This document shows, piece after piece, positions 45,688-53,299 of a DNA stretch of 64,000 nucleotides. Position 1 is the first letter of the stretch; each line of letters begins with the position of its first letter. A model generated the notes under the pieces. The model was not told where the DNA came from. It made no database searches and was given only the letters and a program-made list of their open reading frames with translations. The DNA is taken from the NCBI GenBank assembly GCA_041158045.1, contig JBEBCD010000036.1, forward strand, positions 1 to 64,000, written 5' to 3'. The DNA is from CAXRBC01 sp041158045 (GTDB lineage: Bacteria; Actinomycetota; Acidimicrobiia; Acidimicrobiales; Ilumatobacteraceae). A program made the position numbers and the translations under genes.

Positions 45688-45917
45688 GGCCACAGCCTCG
45701 CGGCGGTCCGCACCGACCGCACCCGCGTGCGCGGAGCGCACGACATACCCCACCGGCGGGGGCCGAGGGGGAGCACGACCCCCGCCGGTGACCGTCCCGA
45801 TCGTCCCAGGCGCGTGTGAAGGATCGAGGAGGGTTGTGTGCGATTCCGGTAACGATCCGCGGGGCGGGCGCGTCGGCCCCGGGAGGCCCGCGCGGCCCCG
45901 CGGGCAGACTGGGCGCC
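45688..45917. promoter_or_regulatory. 230-bp divergent region between kinase and response regulator
   Basis: No gene is seen here. It has a perfect 12-bp inverted repeat CACCGGCGGGGG (45751-45762)/its complement (45779-45790) with a 16-base loop, a spaced GGATCG (45821-45826)/CGATCC (45853-45858) pair, and CAGACT (45905-45910) 7 nt before the regulator start. It is the longest non-coding stretch in the window and probably the control region of both genes. Confidence 0.5.
45751..45790. repeat. Perfect 12-bp inverted repeat in kinase/regulator control region
   Basis: CACCGGCGGGGG (45751-45762) and CCCCCGCCGGTG (45779-45790). It lies about mid-way between the divergent starts, so it is not a terminator of either gene. 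Operator or mRNA leader structure are the alternatives. Confidence 0.7.
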
Positions 45918-46604
45918 GTGCAGACCCTCCTGTTCATCGAGGACGACGAGCACATCCGGGTCGCGCTGCGCCTCGCGCTCGAGGACGAGGGCTGGCTCGT
46001 GCGGGAGGCGCCGACCGCGGCGATCGGCCTCGAGATGTTCGACCAGCAGGCCCCCGACCTCGTGCTCCTCGACCTGCGGCTGCCCGACGTGAGCGGCTTC
46101 GAGGTGTGCCGCACGCTGCGTGCGCGGAGCGTCGTGCCGATCATCATCGTCTCGGCGCAGACCGACACGCACGACCTCGTCGCGGGGCTCGAGGCGGGCG
46201 CCGACGACTACGTGACCAAGCCGGTCAATGCCAAGGAGCTGGCCGCCCGCATCCGCGCCGCGCTGCGGCGCACGCAGCTGCTCGCGGCGCAGGAGGCCGG
46301 CTCGGTGCGCCGCGTGGGCGAGGTCGAGATGGACGACGCACTCGGCGTGGTGCGCAGGGCGGGTCGCGAGCTCGCGCTCACCCGCACGGAGTACCTGCTG
46401 CTCCGCGAGTTCTTCGACCACCCCAATGCGGTGCTCTCGCGCGACCAGCTGCTCGAGCGCGTGTGGGGCTACGACTACCTCGGCGACAGCCGCCTGGTCG
46501 ACGCCCACGTGCGCCGCCTGCGGCTCAAGGTGGAGGACGTGCCCGAGGAGCCGCGGCTCGTCGTCACCGTGAGGGGGCTCGGCTACCGCCTCATCGCCGG
46601 CTGA
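45918..46604 (+). CDS. OmpR/MtrA-type response regulator
   Basis: A 228-residue regulator. Receiver domain: acidic pocket E8-D9-D10, phospho-acceptor Asp52 (LLDLRLPDVSG), Ser79, Lys101 (TKPVN). C-terminal winged helix: GRELALTRTEYLLLREFF, LERVWGYDYLGDSRLVDAH, VRRLRLKVE and RLVVTVRGLGYRLIAG, as in OmpR/PhoB. GTG 45918 with CAGACT 7 nt before it; an upstream GTG at 45816 could add 34 residues of low-complexity Gly/Pro/Ala sequence, which is unlikely. Most likely the partner of the kinase at 44263. Ends in a 14-nt tail-to-tail overlap with the helicase gene. Confidence 0.92.
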   Translation: MQTLLFIEDDEHIRVALRLALEDEGWLVREAPTAAIGLEMFDQQAPDLVLLDLRLPDVSGFEVCRTLRARSVVPIIIVSAQTDTHDLVAGLEAGADDYVTKPVNAKELAARIRAALRRTQLLAAQEAGSVRRVGEVEMDDALGVVRRAGRELALTRTEYLLLREFFDHPNAVLSRDQLLERVWGYDYLGDSRLVDAHVRRLRLKVEDVPEEPRLVVTVRGLGYRLIAG

Positions 46605-48516
46605 CGCGGTCGCGCAGGAAGGCGAGCGCGCGGCCCCGGTCGGTCGTGAACGGCATCGGCGGCAGGGCCGCGCGCACAGCCGTGCCGTAGGACCTGGTCG
46701 CGAGGCGCGGGTCCAGCACCGCCACGACGCCGAGGTCCGTCCCCGTGCGGATGAGCCGCCCCGCGGCCTGCGCGAGCTTCGTCGCGGCGGCGGGCACGTC
46801 GATCGCCGAGAACGCGCGGTCGCCGTGCAGCTCGCGGCGTGCGGCGACGAGCGGGTCGGTCGGCACGGGGAACGGGATGCGGTCCAGCGCGACGAGGCTC
46901 AGCGTCGCACCCGGGACGTCGATCCCCTGGAAGAAGCCCTGGGTCGCGAAGAGGCACGTCGCCTCGTCGCGGGCGAAGGCGCGCACCAGCGCGGCCTTGG
47001 GCAGGTCGTCCTGGCGGAGGATCGGGTGCGGGACGCGGCCCTCCAGCGCGTCGGCGGCTGCCACGAGCCGCGCGCGGCTCGTGAAGAGCGCGAGGGTGCG
47101 CCCGCCCGCGGCCTCGATGAGCGCGGCGAGCTCGTCGTGCACCGCCGCGTCGCGCGCGCCGCCGCGGGACGCGGGGTCCGGCAGGTGGGCGGCGCAGTAC
47201 AGCAGGGTGCGCCGCTCGTAGTCGAAGGGGCTGCCCACGTCGTGCTCCTCGACGCGCTCCGCCGGCAGGCCGAGTCGGTCGCGCAGCGTCGAGGGGATGG
47301 TGGCGCTCGTGAGGACGCCGAGGCGGCGCTCCCAGACGCGCTCGGCGAGCACGGGCCCGACGCGCAACGGCTTGACCTCGAGCACGGGACGGTCGGGTGG
47401 GCCGGAGACGAACGCGACGTCCCCGGCCCGCGGCGCCGTGGTGGCGTCGAGGTCGGCGAGCAGTCGGGTGCACGCCGACTGGGCGCGCACGCGCCGCTGC
47501 CGCACGCCCTCGTCGCCCTCGCGCGCGCCGCGCAGCGCCTCGGTCGCGGAGGCCACGCGACCGCGCAGGTCGTCGAGCGCCGCGCGCGGCTCGCCCGCCA
47601 CGGGGAGGGGGACGCGCGACCCGGAGAGGGGCGCGAGCGCGTCGCGCAGGCGCGCGGCGGACCGCGCGAGCGCCGACATGAGCTCGTCGTCGACGAGGAT
47701 CGCGCGCAGCGCCGACCCGAGCGCGCCGACGCGCCCGGGGCCGATGCCGATGCCGACCGAGTCGGTCACGACGTCCTCCAGGTCGTGGGCCTCGTCGACG
47801 ACCACGACGTCGTGCTCGCCGATCAGCGACGAGTCGGACGCGACGTCGAGTGCGTACAGCCAGCCGTTGACCACCACGACGTCGGCCGCCTGCGCGACGG
47901 CGCGCGCCCGCTCGGAGAAGCACGTCTCGCCGCGCGCGCACCTCGCGGCGCCGGGGCACTCGTCGCTCGTCACGCTCACGGCGCGCCACGCCGCCCGCGA
48001 CGGCTGCCACTCGAGGTCGCCCTCGTCGCCGGTGCGCGTCTCCTCGGCCCACCGCGCGAGGCGGCGCACCTCGTCGCGCACCGCGGCCCCCGCGTCGCCG
48101 AGGTCGAGCCGGCCACCATCGCGGTCGCCGAGCTCGGCGATGCGCTGCGCGCACAGGTAGTTGGCCCGGCCCTTCAGCACCGCCCAGCGCACCGGGCGAC
48201 CGAGCAGTGGCTCGAGCGCGCGGGCGACGACGGGCAGGTCCTGGCGCGCGAGCTGGTCCTGCAGCGCCTTGGTGGCCGTGCTCACGACGGCGCGCCGCCC
48301 GCTCGCGAGCACGGGCACGAGGTACGCGAGGGTCTTGCCCGTCCCCGTGCCCGCCCGCACGATGGCGTGGCGCCCCGCGCGCAGCGCGCGGGCGATCTGC
48401 ACCGCCATCTCCACCTGCCCCGGCCGTTCCTCGACGACGGGCAGCCCGGCGACGACGGCGGCGAGCAGGTCCCGCACCGTGCGGTCGTCGAGCCGCTCCT
48501 CGGGCGCGGTGGTCAC
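46591..48516 (-). CDS. dinG: DinG/XPD-like ATP-dependent helicase
   Basis: A 641-residue superfamily-2 helicase. Walker A VRAGTGTGKTLAYLVPVL, an Fe-S cysteine set (C in NYLCAQR and three in DECPGAARCARGETC), DEAH box VVVDEAHDLEDVVTD, motif III-like GVLTSATIPSTL, and C-terminal FATQGFFQGIDVPGA and QAAGRLIRTGTDLGVV. DinG-type helicases unwind 5'-3', handling R-loops and G4 structures. No N-terminal exonuclease domain. GTG 48516 overlaps the uppS stop by 4 nt, so its translation is tied to uppS. Confidence 0.9.
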   Translation of the reverse strand: MTTAPEERLDDRTVRDLLAAVVAGLPVVEERPGQVEMAVQIARALRAGRHAIVRAGTGTGKTLAYLVPVLASGRRAVVSTATKALQDQLARQDLPVVARALEPLLGRPVRWAVLKGRANYLCAQRIAELGDRDGGRLDLGDAGAAVRDEVRRLARWAEETRTGDEGDLEWQPSRAAWRAVSVTSDECPGAARCARGETCFSERARAVAQAADVVVVNGWLYALDVASDSSLIGEHDVVVVDEAHDLEDVVTDSVGIGIGPGRVGALGSALRAILVDDELMSALARSAARLRDALAPLSGSRVPLPVAGEPRAALDDLRGRVASATEALRGAREGDEGVRQRRVRAQSACTRLLADLDATTAPRAGDVAFVSGPPDRPVLEVKPLRVGPVLAERVWERRLGVLTSATIPSTLRDRLGLPAERVEEHDVGSPFDYERRTLLYCAAHLPDPASRGGARDAAVHDELAALIEAAGGRTLALFTSRARLVAAADALEGRVPHPILRQDDLPKAALVRAFARDEATCLFATQGFFQGIDVPGATLSLVALDRIPFPVPTDPLVAARRELHGDRAFSAIDVPAAATKLAQAAGRLIRTGTDLGVVAVLDPRLATRSYGTAVRAALPPMPFTTDRGRALAFLRDRVSRR

Positions 48517-49181
48517 GCCCCGACGAGGGCGAGCGCGGCGTCGAGCTCGACCGCGTCGAAGTCGGGCCATGCGCGATCGGTGAAGTAGACGCGTGCGCCG
48601 GAGATCTGCCAGAGCAGGAAGTTGGAGATGCGGGCCTCGCCGGAGGTGCGCACGAGCACGTCGACGGGCGGCAGCGCGGGGTCGTAGAGCCGCGCCCCGA
48701 CGTCGGCGGGGCCGACCTCGGGGCCCCGGGCCGCGACCGCGAGGCGTGCGGCGCGCACCAGCTCGGCGCGCGAGCCGTAGTCGAACGCCACGGTGAGGAC
48801 CATGCCCGTGTTGTGTGCCGTGTCCTCGATCGCGGACCGGATCGCCCGCTGGACGAAGCGCGGGGTGCGCGAGCCGGGCTCGTCGAAGGGCCGCCCGATC
48901 CACGCGACGCGCACGTCGTTGTCGTTGAGCTCCTCGACGCGACCGAAGAGCTTCTTGTGGAGCCCGAGGATGTGGCGGACCTCGGCCGGCGGGCGCACCC
49001 AGTTCTCGGTGCTGAAGCCGAAGACGGTCAACCATCCGACGCCGCGCTTGGAGGCCGCGCGCACGACCTCGGCGAGCGCCTCCTCGCCGGCGGTGTGGCC
49101 GGCGGTGCGGGGCAGGCCGCGCCGGCGCGCCCAGCGGCCGTTGCCGTCCATGATGCACGCGACGTGCAGCGGGCGGCTCAC
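48513..49181 (-). CDS. uppS: Undecaprenyl diphosphate synthase lacking the C-terminal RxG tail
   Basis: A 222-residue cis-prenyltransferase. The catalytic Asp is D12 in IMDGNGRWARRRG, then FGFSTENWVRPPAEV, AFDYGSRAELVRAA and the diphosphate-binding RTSGEARISNFLLWQ. It makes undecaprenyl diphosphate for cell-wall lipid II. The C-terminus ends at WPDFDAVELDAALALVGA, about 12 residues after WPDF, so the usual RRFGG-type RxG tail that completes the active site of homodimeric UppS is absent, and no reading-frame shift recovers it. The protein encoded divergently at 49217 retains such a tail. GTG 49181 has TAGTCT 7 nt upstream. Confidence 0.93.
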   Translation of the reverse strand: MSRPLHVACIMDGNGRWARRRGLPRTAGHTAGEEALAEVVRAASKRGVGWLTVFGFSTENWVRPPAEVRHILGLHKKLFGRVEELNDNDVRVAWIGRPFDEPGSRTPRFVQRAIRSAIEDTAHNTGMVLTVAFDYGSRAELVRAARLAVAARGPEVGPADVGARLYDPALPPVDVLVRTSGEARISNFLLWQISGARVYFTDRAWPDFDAVELDAALALVGA

Positions 49182-49216
49182 CCGCCCGAGACTACGCGTC
49201 GTGCGACAATGACGCG
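49182..49216. promoter_or_regulatory. 35-bp divergent promoter between uppS and its partner-like gene
   Basis: Minus: TAGTCT (49194-49189), 7 nt before uppS. Plus: GACAAT (49205-49210), 6 nt before GTG 49217. A shared control region would keep the two products in step. Confidence 0.5.
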
Positions 49217-49795
49217 GTGACGACGCATGCAGCACTGACCCACGTGCTCGTCTGCGCGGGCACCGGCGACGAGTGGGCGCGCACGGACGCCGACGAGTGG
49301 CGTGCGCAGGTGGCCGCGATCGTCGGCGCGGTGCGCGACGACGACGTGCGGTGGCTCACGATCGTGCCGCGGGAGGGCGACGGCACGGCGGCGACGCGCG
49401 CGGCCACGGTCGCGACCGTCCGCGAGACGTTCGGCGCCGACGTGGTGGGGGACCGCGCGACCTTCATCGCCGAGGGCGGGCTGACGGTGACGGTCGACGC
49501 GTGCGCCGATGGTCATCGCCGCTTCGCCGACGCGGTCCGGCGGCTCGGGGACCCGTCGCGCATCGACGAGCAGCGGCTCGCCGCCACGCTCTGCGCGCCC
49601 GCGCCCGACGAGCCCGACCTCGTGGTGGTGCTCGGCGAGGCGACCCGCCTCCCGCCGTCGCTCACGTGGGAGCTCGGCTACAGCGAGCTCGTCTTCCTCG
49701 ACGTGCCGTGGCTGCGGTGCAACGCCGAGCACCTCGCGCTCGCGATCGACGACTTCCGACGCCGGTCCCGCCGCTTCGGCGGCGTGGACGCCTGA
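49217..49795 (+). CDS. Degenerate UppS homologue, candidate NgBR-like partner subunit of cis-prenyltransferase
   Basis: A 192-residue protein. Its last 60 residues align in pattern to the end of UppS: PDLVVVLGEATRLPPSLTWE corresponds to the DVLVRTSGEARISNFLLWQ region, GYSELVFLDVPWL to the AYAELxFxDVxWP strand, and AIDDFRRRSRRFGG to the final helix with the RxG tail (Arg186-x-Gly188). The N-terminal half keeps the fold outline (VRWLTIVPREGDGTAATRAA in place of the FxSTENW strand) but has no DGN motif, and RTSGE is replaced by VLGEA, so it should be catalytically dead. The arrangement equals that of eukaryotic NgBR/Nus1. GTG 49217; it precedes recO by 7 nt. Confidence 0.75.
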   Translation: MTTHAALTHVLVCAGTGDEWARTDADEWRAQVAAIVGAVRDDDVRWLTIVPREGDGTAATRAATVATVRETFGADVVGDRATFIAEGGLTVTVDACADGHRRFADAVRRLGDPSRIDEQRLAATLCAPAPDEPDLVVVLGEATRLPPSLTWELGYSELVFLDVPWLRCNAEHLALAIDDFRRRSRRFGGVDA

Positions 49796-49802
49796 GGCGC
49801 CG

Positions 49803-50522
49803 GTGTCGGGGACGTACCGCGACCGCGCGGTGGTGCTGCGCACGCACGACTTCGGCGAGGCGGATCGCGTCGTCGTGCTGATGACCGAGTCGCACGGCAA
49901 GGTGCGCGCGGTGGCCAAGGGCGTGCGCCGCACGACCTCCCGACTGGGGGCCCGCCTGCAGCCCCCGGCGCACGTGGAGGTGCTGTGCGCGCGCGGACGC
50001 GAGCTCGACGTCGTGACGCAGGTGGCGCTCGTGGACGCCGCCAAGGCGACGCACGCCGACCTCGACCGGCTCACGAGCGGGCTCACGCTGCTCGAGGCCG
50101 CCGACCGGGTGGCGCCGGACCGCGAGCCGTACCCCGAGCTCTACCGCATGCTCGTGGGCGCGCTGCGATGGCTCGAGGAGCGGGACCCGCGCTGGGTGCT
50201 CGCCGCCTTCGCACTCAAGCTGCTCGCCCTCGAGGGCGTCGGCCCGGTCGTCGAGCGGTGCATCGACTGCGACGGCGAGGGACCGCTCGTGGCCTTCGAC
50301 GTCGGGCGGGGCGGGGCCCAGTGCGCGTCGTGCCGCACCGGTGTCGGCGTCTCGGCGGGCGCGCTCTCGGCCGCGCGCGACGTGCTGGGCGGGCGCCTCG
50401 TCGAGGTGCTGGAGCGCACCGACGTGGTCGTCGCGCACGAGCTCACGGCGCTCGCGACGCGGGCGCTCGAGCACCACCTCGAGCGGCGCCTGCGGAGCGT
50501 CGCCGTGTTCGAGCGACCGTAG
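49803..50522 (+). CDS. recO: DNA repair protein RecO
   Basis: A 239-residue RecO: N-terminal OB fold (RDRAVVLRTHDFGEADRVVV, VRAVAKGVRRTTSRLGARLQP), helical body with the zinc ribbon C-x2-C...C-x2-C (CIDC and CASC) at about residues 150-180. RecO loads RecA with RecR at gaps. Start GTG 49803 follows the UppS-like gene by 7 nt, so both share a message; uppS next to recO is usual in actinobacteria. The TAG stop is the first half of the glyS -10. Confidence 0.9.
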   Translation: MSGTYRDRAVVLRTHDFGEADRVVVLMTESHGKVRAVAKGVRRTTSRLGARLQPPAHVEVLCARGRELDVVTQVALVDAAKATHADLDRLTSGLTLLEAADRVAPDREPYPELYRMLVGALRWLEERDPRWVLAAFALKLLALEGVGPVVERCIDCDGEGPLVAFDVGRGGAQCASCRTGVGVSAGALSAARDVLGGRLVEVLERTDVVVAHELTALATRALEHHLERRLRSVAVFERP

Positions 50523-50525
50523 GCT
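50520..50525 (+). promoter_or_regulatory. Leaderless-type -10 (TAGGCT) of glyS, made from the recO stop codon
   Basis: TAGGCT at 50520-50525 lies 6 nt before GTG 50532; its TAG is the recO stop. No Shine-Dalgarno is present before glyS. Confidence 0.55.
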
Positions 50526-50531
50526 CGGGAC

Positions 50532-51839
50532 GTGCCGGCCTCGAGCCTCGACCAGGTGGTCAACCTCTGCAAGCGGCGGGGCTTCGTCTACCCCAGTGCC
50601 GAGATCTACGGCGGGTTCCGTTCCTCCTACGACTACGGCCCGCTCGGCGCCCTCATGCTGCGCAACGTCAAGGAGGCGTGGGTGCGCGCGATGGTGCAGG
50701 AGCGCGACGACGTGGTGCTCATCGACGCCGCGGTCCTCGGGCCGCCGCAGGTCTTCGCCGCCAGCGGCCACCTCGAGAACTTCTCCGACCCCCTCGTCGA
50801 CTGCACGGTCTGCAAGCGTCGCTTCCGCGAGGACCAACTCGAGGACCGCGACTGCCCGCAGCGTCGCGAGGGCTGCGCCTTCACCGAGGCCCGCGCGTTC
50901 AACCTCATGTTCGAGACGCAGGCCGGCCCCGTGGCGGGCGAGGGCGCGACCGTCTACCTGCGCCCCGAGACGGCGCAGGGCATGTTCGTCAACTTCGCCA
51001 ACGTGCTGCAGACGAGCCGCAAGCGTCCGCCCTTCGGCATCGCGCAGGTGGGCAAGAGCTTCCGCAACGAGATCACGCCGGGCAACTTCATCTTCCGCAC
51101 GCGCGAGTTCGAGCAGATGGAGCTCGAGTACTTCGTGCCGCCGGCCGAGAGCGAGCGCTGGTACCGCTACTGGCTGGACGAGCGCCGCGCGTGGTACGTG
51201 CGACACGGCATCCCCGAGTCGCTGCTGCGCGTGCGCGAGCATGCCCGCGACGAGCTGTCGCACTACTCGGCGGGGACCGCCGACATCGAGTTCGCGTTCC
51301 CCTGGGGCTGGGGCGAGCTGGAGGGCGTGGCGCAGCGCACCGACTTCGACCTCGCGCGGCACTCCACGCACAGCGGCTCGCGACTCGAGTACTTCGACCA
51401 GGCCGCCAACGAGCGCTACGCCCCCTACGTCGTCGAGCCCGCCGCGGGGGCCAACCGTGCGATGGCCGCCTTCCTCCTCGCCGCGTACGACGAGGACGTG
51501 GTCAACGACGAACCCCGCACCGTGTTGCGCCTCCACCCCCGCATCGCCCCCTACCAGGTGGCGGTCCTGCCGCTGTCCAAGAAGGACGTCCTCACGCCGA
51601 CGGCGCAGCGGGTGCGGCGCATGGTGGCGGCCCGCTACATGTGCGACTACGACGAGACGCAGGCCATCGGCCGCCGGTACCGGCGCCAGGACGAGGTGGG
51701 CACGCCGTTGTGCATCACCGTGGACTTCGAGACGGCCGACGACGACGCGGTGACCGTGCGCGAGCGCGACTCGACGGCGCAGGTGCGCGTGCCGATCGCC
51801 GGCCTCATGGCCGAGCTCGAGTCCCGACTCGGGTTCTGA
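50532..51839 (+). CDS. glyS: Glycyl-tRNA synthetase (single-chain, alpha2 type)
   Basis: A 435-residue class II synthetase. N-terminal CKRRGFVYPSAEIYGG and SSYDYGPLGALMLRNVKEA, zinc-type insert DCTVCKRRF...DCPQRREGC, motif 2 GIAQVGKSFRNEITPGNFIF and RTREFEQMELEYFVPP, anticodon-binding C-terminal domain from ~330. It charges tRNA-Gly; this form is the dimeric GlyQS-unlike type of actinobacteria. GTG 50532 with no Shine-Dalgarno. A GC hairpin lies at 51841-51855 just after its stop. Confidence 0.93.
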   Translation: MPASSLDQVVNLCKRRGFVYPSAEIYGGFRSSYDYGPLGALMLRNVKEAWVRAMVQERDDVVLIDAAVLGPPQVFAASGHLENFSDPLVDCTVCKRRFREDQLEDRDCPQRREGCAFTEARAFNLMFETQAGPVAGEGATVYLRPETAQGMFVNFANVLQTSRKRPPFGIAQVGKSFRNEITPGNFIFRTREFEQMELEYFVPPAESERWYRYWLDERRAWYVRHGIPESLLRVREHARDELSHYSAGTADIEFAFPWGWGELEGVAQRTDFDLARHSTHSGSRLEYFDQAANERYAPYVVEPAAGANRAMAAFLLAAYDEDVVNDEPRTVLRLHPRIAPYQVAVLPLSKKDVLTPTAQRVRRMVAARYMCDYDETQAIGRRYRRQDEVGTPLCITVDFETADDDAVTVRERDSTAQVRVPIAGLMAELESRLGF

Positions 51840-51840
51840 C

Positions 51841-51855
51841 CCGCGCGGCGCGCGG
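51841..51855 (+). terminator. GC hairpin between glyS and trpC
   Basis: CCGCGC (51841-51846) pairs with GCGCGG (51850-51855) around GGC, ending one base before trpC GTG 51857. It may limit read-through from glyS or hinder trpC initiation; no leader peptide or attenuator-type Trp codons are seen. Confidence 0.35.
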
Positions 51856-51856
51856 C

Positions 51857-52636
51857 GTGTACCTCGACGGGATCCTCGCCCGCCATCGCGCGGCGGCCGC
51901 GGCGGACCGGCGCGATCCCGACGCGCTGCGGGAGCGCGCGCGGGGGGCGGGGCCGACGCGCGGTTTCGCGGCGCAACTGCGCGCCGAGGGTGCATCGGCG
52001 CTCGCGGTGATCGCGGAGGTGAAGCGTCGCTCCCCGTCCCGCGGGGACCTCGCGCCGGGCCTCGACCCCGCCGCGACGGCGCGCGACTACGCGCGGGGCG
52101 GGGCGACGTGCCTGTCGGTGCTCACCGACGCCGACGCATTCGGCGGGTCACCCGACGACCTCGCGGCGGCCCGCGCCGCCGTCGAGCTGCCGGTGCTGCG
52201 CAAGGACTTCACGGTCGACGTGCGCGACGTCTACGACGCGCGGATCATGGGCGCCGACGCGGTGCTGCTCATCGCGGCCGCGCTGGAGCCCGCCCGGATG
52301 GCCGCGTGCCTCGCCGCGGCGCGCGAGGCGGGGCTGGACGCGCTCGTGGAGGTGCATGACGGCGAGGAGCTCGCGGCCGCGCTCGACGCCGGTGCCACCA
52401 TGGTGGGCGTGAACCAGCGGGACCTGCGGACCTTCGAGGTGGACCGCGGCCGCGCCGCCGCACTCGCGCCACGGATCCCCGCGGGCGTGGTGCGGATCGC
52501 GGAGTCCGGGGTGCGCGGCGCCGACGACGCGCGCGCGCTGCGGGCCTGCGGCTACCACGCGGTGCTCGTGGGGGAGGGCGTCGTGGCGAGCGCCGACCGC
52601 GCCGCGGCGGTGGCGGCGCTGCGGGTGCGCGCATGA
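51857..52636 (+). CDS. trpC: Indole-3-glycerol phosphate synthase
   Basis: A 259-residue TIM barrel: VIAEVKRRSPSRGDL with the catalytic Lys, CLSVLTDADAFGGSPDDL, VLRKDFTVDVRDVYDAR, DALVEVHDGEEL, MVGVNQRDLRTFEVD and RIAESGVRGADDARAL. It closes the indole ring from CdRP. First gene of the trpCFBA run; start GTG 51857 chosen because the standard YLDGIL lead follows. Its stop overlaps trpF by 4 nt. Confidence 0.93.
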   Translation: MYLDGILARHRAAAAADRRDPDALRERARGAGPTRGFAAQLRAEGASALAVIAEVKRRSPSRGDLAPGLDPAATARDYARGGATCLSVLTDADAFGGSPDDLAAARAAVELPVLRKDFTVDVRDVYDARIMGADAVLLIAAALEPARMAACLAAAREAGLDALVEVHDGEELAAALDAGATMVGVNQRDLRTFEVDRGRAAALAPRIPAGVVRIAESGVRGADDARALRACGYHAVLVGEGVVASADRAAAVAALRVRA

Positions 52637-53295
52637 GCGCGGCGACCGGGACGGTGACCGCGTCGGCGGAGTCGCCCGGGACGTTCGTGAAGATCTGCGG
52701 GATCACCAACCGCGAGGATGCGCTCTTCGCCGTCGCGATGGGTGCGGAGGCGCTCGGCTTCGTCTTCGCGCCGTCGCCGCGCCAGGTGCCGGTCGGGCGC
52801 GTACGGGACATCGTCGACGAGCTCCCGCGCCACGTGTTCACCGTCGGCGTCTTCCGCGACGAGCACCCCGAGCGGGTCGCCGAGATCGTCGCCGAGGCGG
52901 GGCTGCGCGGCGCGCAGCTGCACGGGCACGAGACGCCCCGGATGGTCGCCGACGTGATGGCGCGCGTGAAGTGGGTGGTGAAGGCGGTCGCGGCCGGGTC
53001 CGTCGAGGCGGAGCGCGCCGACCAGTACCCGACCAACCTCCTGCTCGTCGACTCCGCGACGCCGGGCTCGGGGCGGACGTTCGACTGGTCGCTCGTGGAC
53101 CGGGTCGTCACCGACTCGCGCCTCATCCTCTCCGGCGGTCTCACCGCGGACAACGTCGCGTCGGCGATCGCGCGCGTGCGCCCGTGGGGCGTGGACGTGT
53201 CGTCGGGGGTCGAGCGCGAGCCCGGCTACAAGGATCCCCTGCGCGTGAAGCGCTTCATCGACGCGGTGCGCGGGGCGGGGCCGACGGTAACTTGA
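52633..53295 (+). CDS. trpF: Phosphoribosylanthranilate isomerase
   Basis: A 220-residue TIM barrel: VKICGITNREDALFA with the catalytic Cys, LGFVFAPSPRQV, GAQLHGHETP, LLLVDSATPGSGRTFDW with the catalytic Asp, LSGGLTADNVASAI and GVDVSSGVEREPGYKD. It isomerises PRA to CdRP, the step before trpC. ATG 52633 overlaps trpC by 4 nt; 14 residues precede the barrel. Its TGA stop overlaps the trpB -10 (TAACTT). Confidence 0.93.
   Translation: MSAATGTVTASAESPGTFVKICGITNREDALFAVAMGAEALGFVFAPSPRQVPVGRVRDIVDELPRHVFTVGVFRDEHPERVAEIVAEAGLRGAQLHGHETPRMVADVMARVKWVVKAVAAGSVEAERADQYPTNLLLVDSATPGSGRTFDWSLVDRVVTDSRLILSGGLTADNVASAIARVRPWGVDVSSGVEREPGYKDPLRVKRFIDAVRGAGPTVT
53288..53293 (+). promoter_or_regulatory. 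Leaderless-type -10 (TAACTT) of trpB inside the trp operon
   Basis: TAACTT at 53288-53293 lies 6 nt before ATG 53300 and overlaps the last sense codons of trpF. It would allow trpBA to be transcribed independently. Confidence 0.5.
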
Positions 53296-53299
53296 CCCG

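Noticed and set aside
45816..45917. 34-residue N-terminal extension of the response regulator
   Set aside because: The added sequence is low-complexity Gly/Pro/Ala and the receiver fold starts immediately at GTG 45918, which has a promoter-like hexamer 7 nt upstream.
48480..48540. A frameshift hiding the missing uppS tail
   Set aside because: The two other frames past the stop give no RRFGG-like sequence, and the dinG-like gene begins there with a GTGA overlap, so the short tail looks genuine.
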